From assembly GCA_021161885.1 (NCBI GenBank), contig JAGGZS010000212.1:1-7541 (forward strand): a DNA stretch of 7,541 nucleotides, in the 5' to 3' direction. Positions 5,667-7,541 of this stretch are shown piece after piece. A program made the translations under genes and the position numbers. The DNA comes from a bacterium. GTDB lineage: Bacteria > Auribacterota > Auribacteria > Auribacterales > Auribacteraceae. Position 1 is the stretch's first letter, and every line of letters starts with the position of its first letter. The notes under the pieces are model-generated. The model was not told where the DNA came from and did no database searches. It saw only the letters and a program-made list of their open reading frames with translations.

Positions 5667-7194
5667 TAAAGAGGATATATCACAAGATATCCATAGCCAG
5701 TCGGAATCGAGCATATTACAGCTGATCGGCAAAGACCTCGGCGATTTTCATATTGTGCGGTTGATCGCTAAAGGCGGAATGGGGATAGTCTATGAAGCCG
5801 AACAGATATCCCTCAAACGTAAAGTTGCCCTTAAACTTCTGCCTAATGATTTAATAAATGAGTTTATATCCATAGAAAGATTCAAACGCGAAGCCCAAGC
5901 CATTGCTACCTTGCATCATCCGAACATCATACAGGTTTATCAGTTTTCAGCGTGGCAGGAATCCCATTTTTTCGCTATGGAATTTATAGAAGGAAAAACT
6001 CTCGAAGAGATTCTTAATATTAAAAAAAAATCGGTTGAAACAGACCAGCAAATACCTCTCTTATGGGCAATAGATATTATTATACAGACACTTAGGGCTC
6101 TTGAATACGCTCATAGCAAAAATGTTATTCACAGGGATATCAAGCCGGCTAACATTATGCTTGATGTATCCGGCAGGGTTTTTTTGACGGATTTCGGGCT
6201 CGCTCAACATCTTGATCTGGAGAAACTTGAGGGAGACGGTATTACTCTGGGCACACCGGAATATATGTCGCCTGAGCAGGCGGCTGGCGAACAAGTCGAT
6301 TGGCGTACGGATATTTATTCATTAGGATTAGTTCTTTACGAGCTTTTAACAGGTGATACCCCGTATCAGGGAAAAAGCCCTATGAGTATCATCGCCAACA
6401 GAATAATAAAAGAAAATGTGCGACGCCCAACCGAATGCAACCCGGATATACCTCAGGAAATCGAGCGGATTATTATGCGCTCCGCAGCGAAAAAGAAAGA
6501 AGAACGGTACCAAAGCGCCCAGGAAATGCTTGAGGCGTTAGATAAATTTCGGTCGGAACAGAAAATATCAGAAATTGTAAGGACTGCCACTGCTAAAGAA
6601 AAAGCGCGGGCTCAGGCGGAACTTGAAAAAGAAAAAGAAAAAGCGCAGGCTTCCCTTATGGAAGAAAAGATTAAAGCTACTTTGCGCCTTTCCCAAGAAC
6701 AACGCGCCATTAAACAAAAAGAAATCTTGAAATTACTGAAAATATCGGTTAAAGCCGCTGTATTCGTAAGTATTGTTTATTTAATGCTTTTTTTGATTTA
6801 TGAAACCAATATGGAAGAAGACAGAATAAAAAAAGAGGTTGCCAGAACAATAATTCAAGAACGAAGAAGAGAAATAGCCGAGAAAGCTCGCGACAAAAAA
6901 AACGAAAATTTTGGCGAACACAAAGAAATAAGCATACCTACTGACCTCATTGTTGATGAACCTAAAGAAAATATACCTCAAGCGCAGGAAACACTTAAAA
7001 AGAAAAACAATAGTTTATCAAAAAAAGAAATCGACTGGGTAAAAACACAATTACAGCTTGGTAAAAATTATGAGTTTGTGGAACGCTCGGACCTTGCCAT
7101 GGAATCGTATATGAAAATAATACGAAAATATCCCAATACCAAATATGCCGAACAAGCCCGCCGTCAGATACATCGTTTAAGCTCATCAAATTAG
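5659..7194 (+). CDS. Membrane-anchored Ser/Thr protein kinase (Hanks type) with extracytoplasmic TPR-like tail
   Basis: This 511-residue single-pass kinase phosphorylates Ser/Thr in the cytoplasm. The kinase domain (about residues 28-297) is complete: glycine loop AKGGMGIVYEA (37-47), lysine K59 in VALK, helix-C glutamate E78, catalytic loop VIHRDIKPAN with D160 and N165, DFG at 178-180, GTPEYMSPE (198-206) and DIYSLGLVLYELLTG (218-232). The HRD arginine suggests control by activation-loop phosphorylation. A Lys/Glu/Ala-rich helix (about 300-358) leads to one membrane segment (about 362-381). Beyond it a charged coil (383-420) and linker lead to a terminal TPR-like pair of helices (about 455-505: IDWVKTQLQLGKNYEF.., then AMESYMKIIRKYPNTKYAEQARRQI), as in BamD/YbgF-type repeats. 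It has no PASTA domains. The start overlaps the end of the preceding gene by 8 bases and has only a weak AGAG ribosome site, so translation probably depends on that gene. Its substrate and signal are unknown. Confidence 0.92.
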   Translation: MDNKEDISQDIHSQSESSILQLIGKDLGDFHIVRLIAKGGMGIVYEAEQISLKRKVALKLLPNDLINEFISIERFKREAQAIATLHHPNIIQVYQFSAWQESHFFAMEFIEGKTLEEILNIKKKSVETDQQIPLLWAIDIIIQTLRALEYAHSKNVIHRDIKPANIMLDVSGRVFLTDFGLAQHLDLEKLEGDGITLGTPEYMSPEQAAGEQVDWRTDIYSLGLVLYELLTGDTPYQGKSPMSIIANRIIKENVRRPTECNPDIPQEIERIIMRSAAKKKEERYQSAQEMLEALDKFRSEQKISEIVRTATAKEKARAQAELEKEKEKAQASLMEEKIKATLRLSQEQRAIKQKEILKLLKISVKAAVFVSIVYLMLFLIYETNMEEDRIKKEVARTIIQERRREIAEKARDKKNENFGEHKEISIPTDLIVDEPKENIPQAQETLKKKNNSLSKKEIDWVKTQLQLGKNYEFVERSDLAMESYMKIIRKYPNTKYAEQARRQIHRLSSSN

Positions 7195-7202
7195 TTATGA
7201 AC

Positions 7203-7370
7203 TTAGTTTTTCGGCTGTTTTTTATTCGATAATGAACCATGCAAAATAATCCTTAAAAAACGGTAACAGCCTGCAGGAAATCGCGCGAACATCTTTGCCA
7301 GCTTTAAAAGCGTACGATAAGAAAATATCGTTTTCAAAGAAAACATTTTTTCCAATTTTTTTGTTATTGA
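7203..7370 (-). pseudogene. C-terminal remnant of an interrupted gene (family unknown)
   Basis: On the minus strand the frame ending at TAA (complement of 7203-7205) reads about 54 plausible residues. They are rich in Arg/Lys and aromatics, including SYRTLLKLAKMFARFPAGCYRF and the tail HGSLSNKKQPKN. This resembles the basic amphipathic C-terminus of some radical SAM or glycosyltransferase proteins, but too little remains to assign it. The frame continues to 7481. Beyond about 7370, however, it runs through the candidate insertion-sequence end and the transposase promoter, so that part is probably not native. Supporting its reality, it ends 8 bases from the kinase stop in the usual tail-to-tail arrangement. 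It could still be a chance open frame in non-coding DNA. Confidence 0.35.
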
Positions 7371-7417
7371 GGGACTGTTGCGACGAAATAAAGAGATATA
7401 AAAAATAGGGTTGAATT

Positions 7418-7426
7418 TGATATAAT
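7418..7426 (+). promoter_or_regulatory. Extended -10 promoter before the edge gene
   Basis: TGATATAAT combines a perfect TATAAT with the TG dinucleotide of an extended -10 element, so a poor -35 region is tolerable. Transcription would start near 7433, about 42 bases before the ATG at 7475. Confidence 0.5.
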
Positions 7427-7474
7427 GTGGATTCATAGAAAGAATAAAAAATGATACTCGAAAGGAATCCGCAG

Positions 7475-7541
7475 ATGACAATAATGAATTACGATTTGGA
7501 TAAAATCGTCAAAAGTACTCATCCGTTAAAAAGAATAGAAA
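7475..7541 (+). CDS. Start of a probable transposase (partial, runs off the window)
   Basis: The frame opens with ATG, preceded by AAAGGA (7461-7466) at 8-base spacing, and stays open to the last base (22 complete codons). The visible residues include NYDLDKIVKSTHPLKRIE. The HPL(R/K)xI motif near the N-terminus is common in IS4/IS5/IS1182-type transposases. Only the N-terminus is present and no DDE residue can be seen. A second ATG at 7484 is possible but lies further from the ribosome site. The gene start is well supported; the transposase identity is moderate to weak. Confidence 0.5.
   Translation, partial: MTIMNYDLDKIVKSTHPLKRIE

Larger units (their letters stand above)
7371..7541 (+). 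mobile_element. Left end of a probable insertion sequence, truncated by the window
   Basis: From about 7371 the sequence reads GGGACTGTTGCGACG, similar in style to IS5-superfamily termini. A strong promoter and a short leader follow, and then a transposase-like start at 7475, the normal layout of an insertion-sequence left end. The disrupted-looking gene tail immediately to the left fits an insertion there. The right end, any target duplication and the inverted-repeat partner lie outside the window, so family and exact boundary are tentative. Confidence 0.4.

Noticed and set aside
6061..7240. Minus-strand open frames (6061-6294, 6781-6981, 6995-7240) over the kinase gene
   Set aside because: They are shadows of the kinase, whose motifs and tail are unambiguous in the plus frame.
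7213..7272. GGCTGTT / AACAGCC inverted pair as a terminator after the kinase
   Set aside because: The arms are only 7 bases and about 46 bases apart, with no U-run directly after the second arm.

Overview
The window is AT-rich bacterial DNA that is densely coding. It has signal-peptide and GT-C membrane-enzyme genes, an HDOD protein, an archaeal-type glycogen debranching enzyme, and a Ser/Thr kinase whose glycine loop and VALKLL segment resemble those of Planctomycetes/PVC-type bacteria. This mix suggests an uncultivated PVC-like lineage, such as Omnitrophica or a neighbour. That is an inference from protein style; nothing here, such as an rRNA gene, settles it.

Left part (1-3004): an HDOD-domain regulator runs rightwards (126-983). 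It meets, tail to tail with a 5-base gap, an amylo-alpha-1,6-glucosidase / glycogen debranching enzyme on the minus strand (989-3004). Apart from sharing a terminus, I see no functional link between them.

Middle (3005-3591): this gap carries no intact gene, but it is not empty. A good minus-strand promoter for the debranching enzyme lies at 3048-3076. To its right are the two ends of a destroyed EamA/DMT-type transporter gene. The N-terminal piece starts at 3106 and is frameshifted near 3196. The C-terminal piece is 3423-3575. Between them, where about 170 residues should be, sits a compact palindromic element of about 110 bases (3294-3403) with terminal inverted repeats and several internal hairpins.

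Right part (3592-7194): three rightward genes form a likely operon. They are a GT39/ArnT-like membrane glycosyltransferase, a small exported helical protein, and a membrane-anchored Ser/Thr protein kinase with a TPR-like tail beyond its membrane segment. The last two overlap by 8 bases. The dead transporter would have been the first gene of this operon: its stop lies 16 bases before the glycosyltransferase start. Flippase-like DMT proteins next to polyprenyl-phosphate-sugar glycosyltransferases are a familiar pairing, so the loss may have functional meaning.

Right edge (7195-7541): a minus-strand gene tail (7203 to about 7370) converges on the kinase with an 8-base gap. It appears to be cut by the end of an insertion sequence. 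That element's candidate terminus (from about 7371), extended -10 promoter and transposase start (7475) run off the window.
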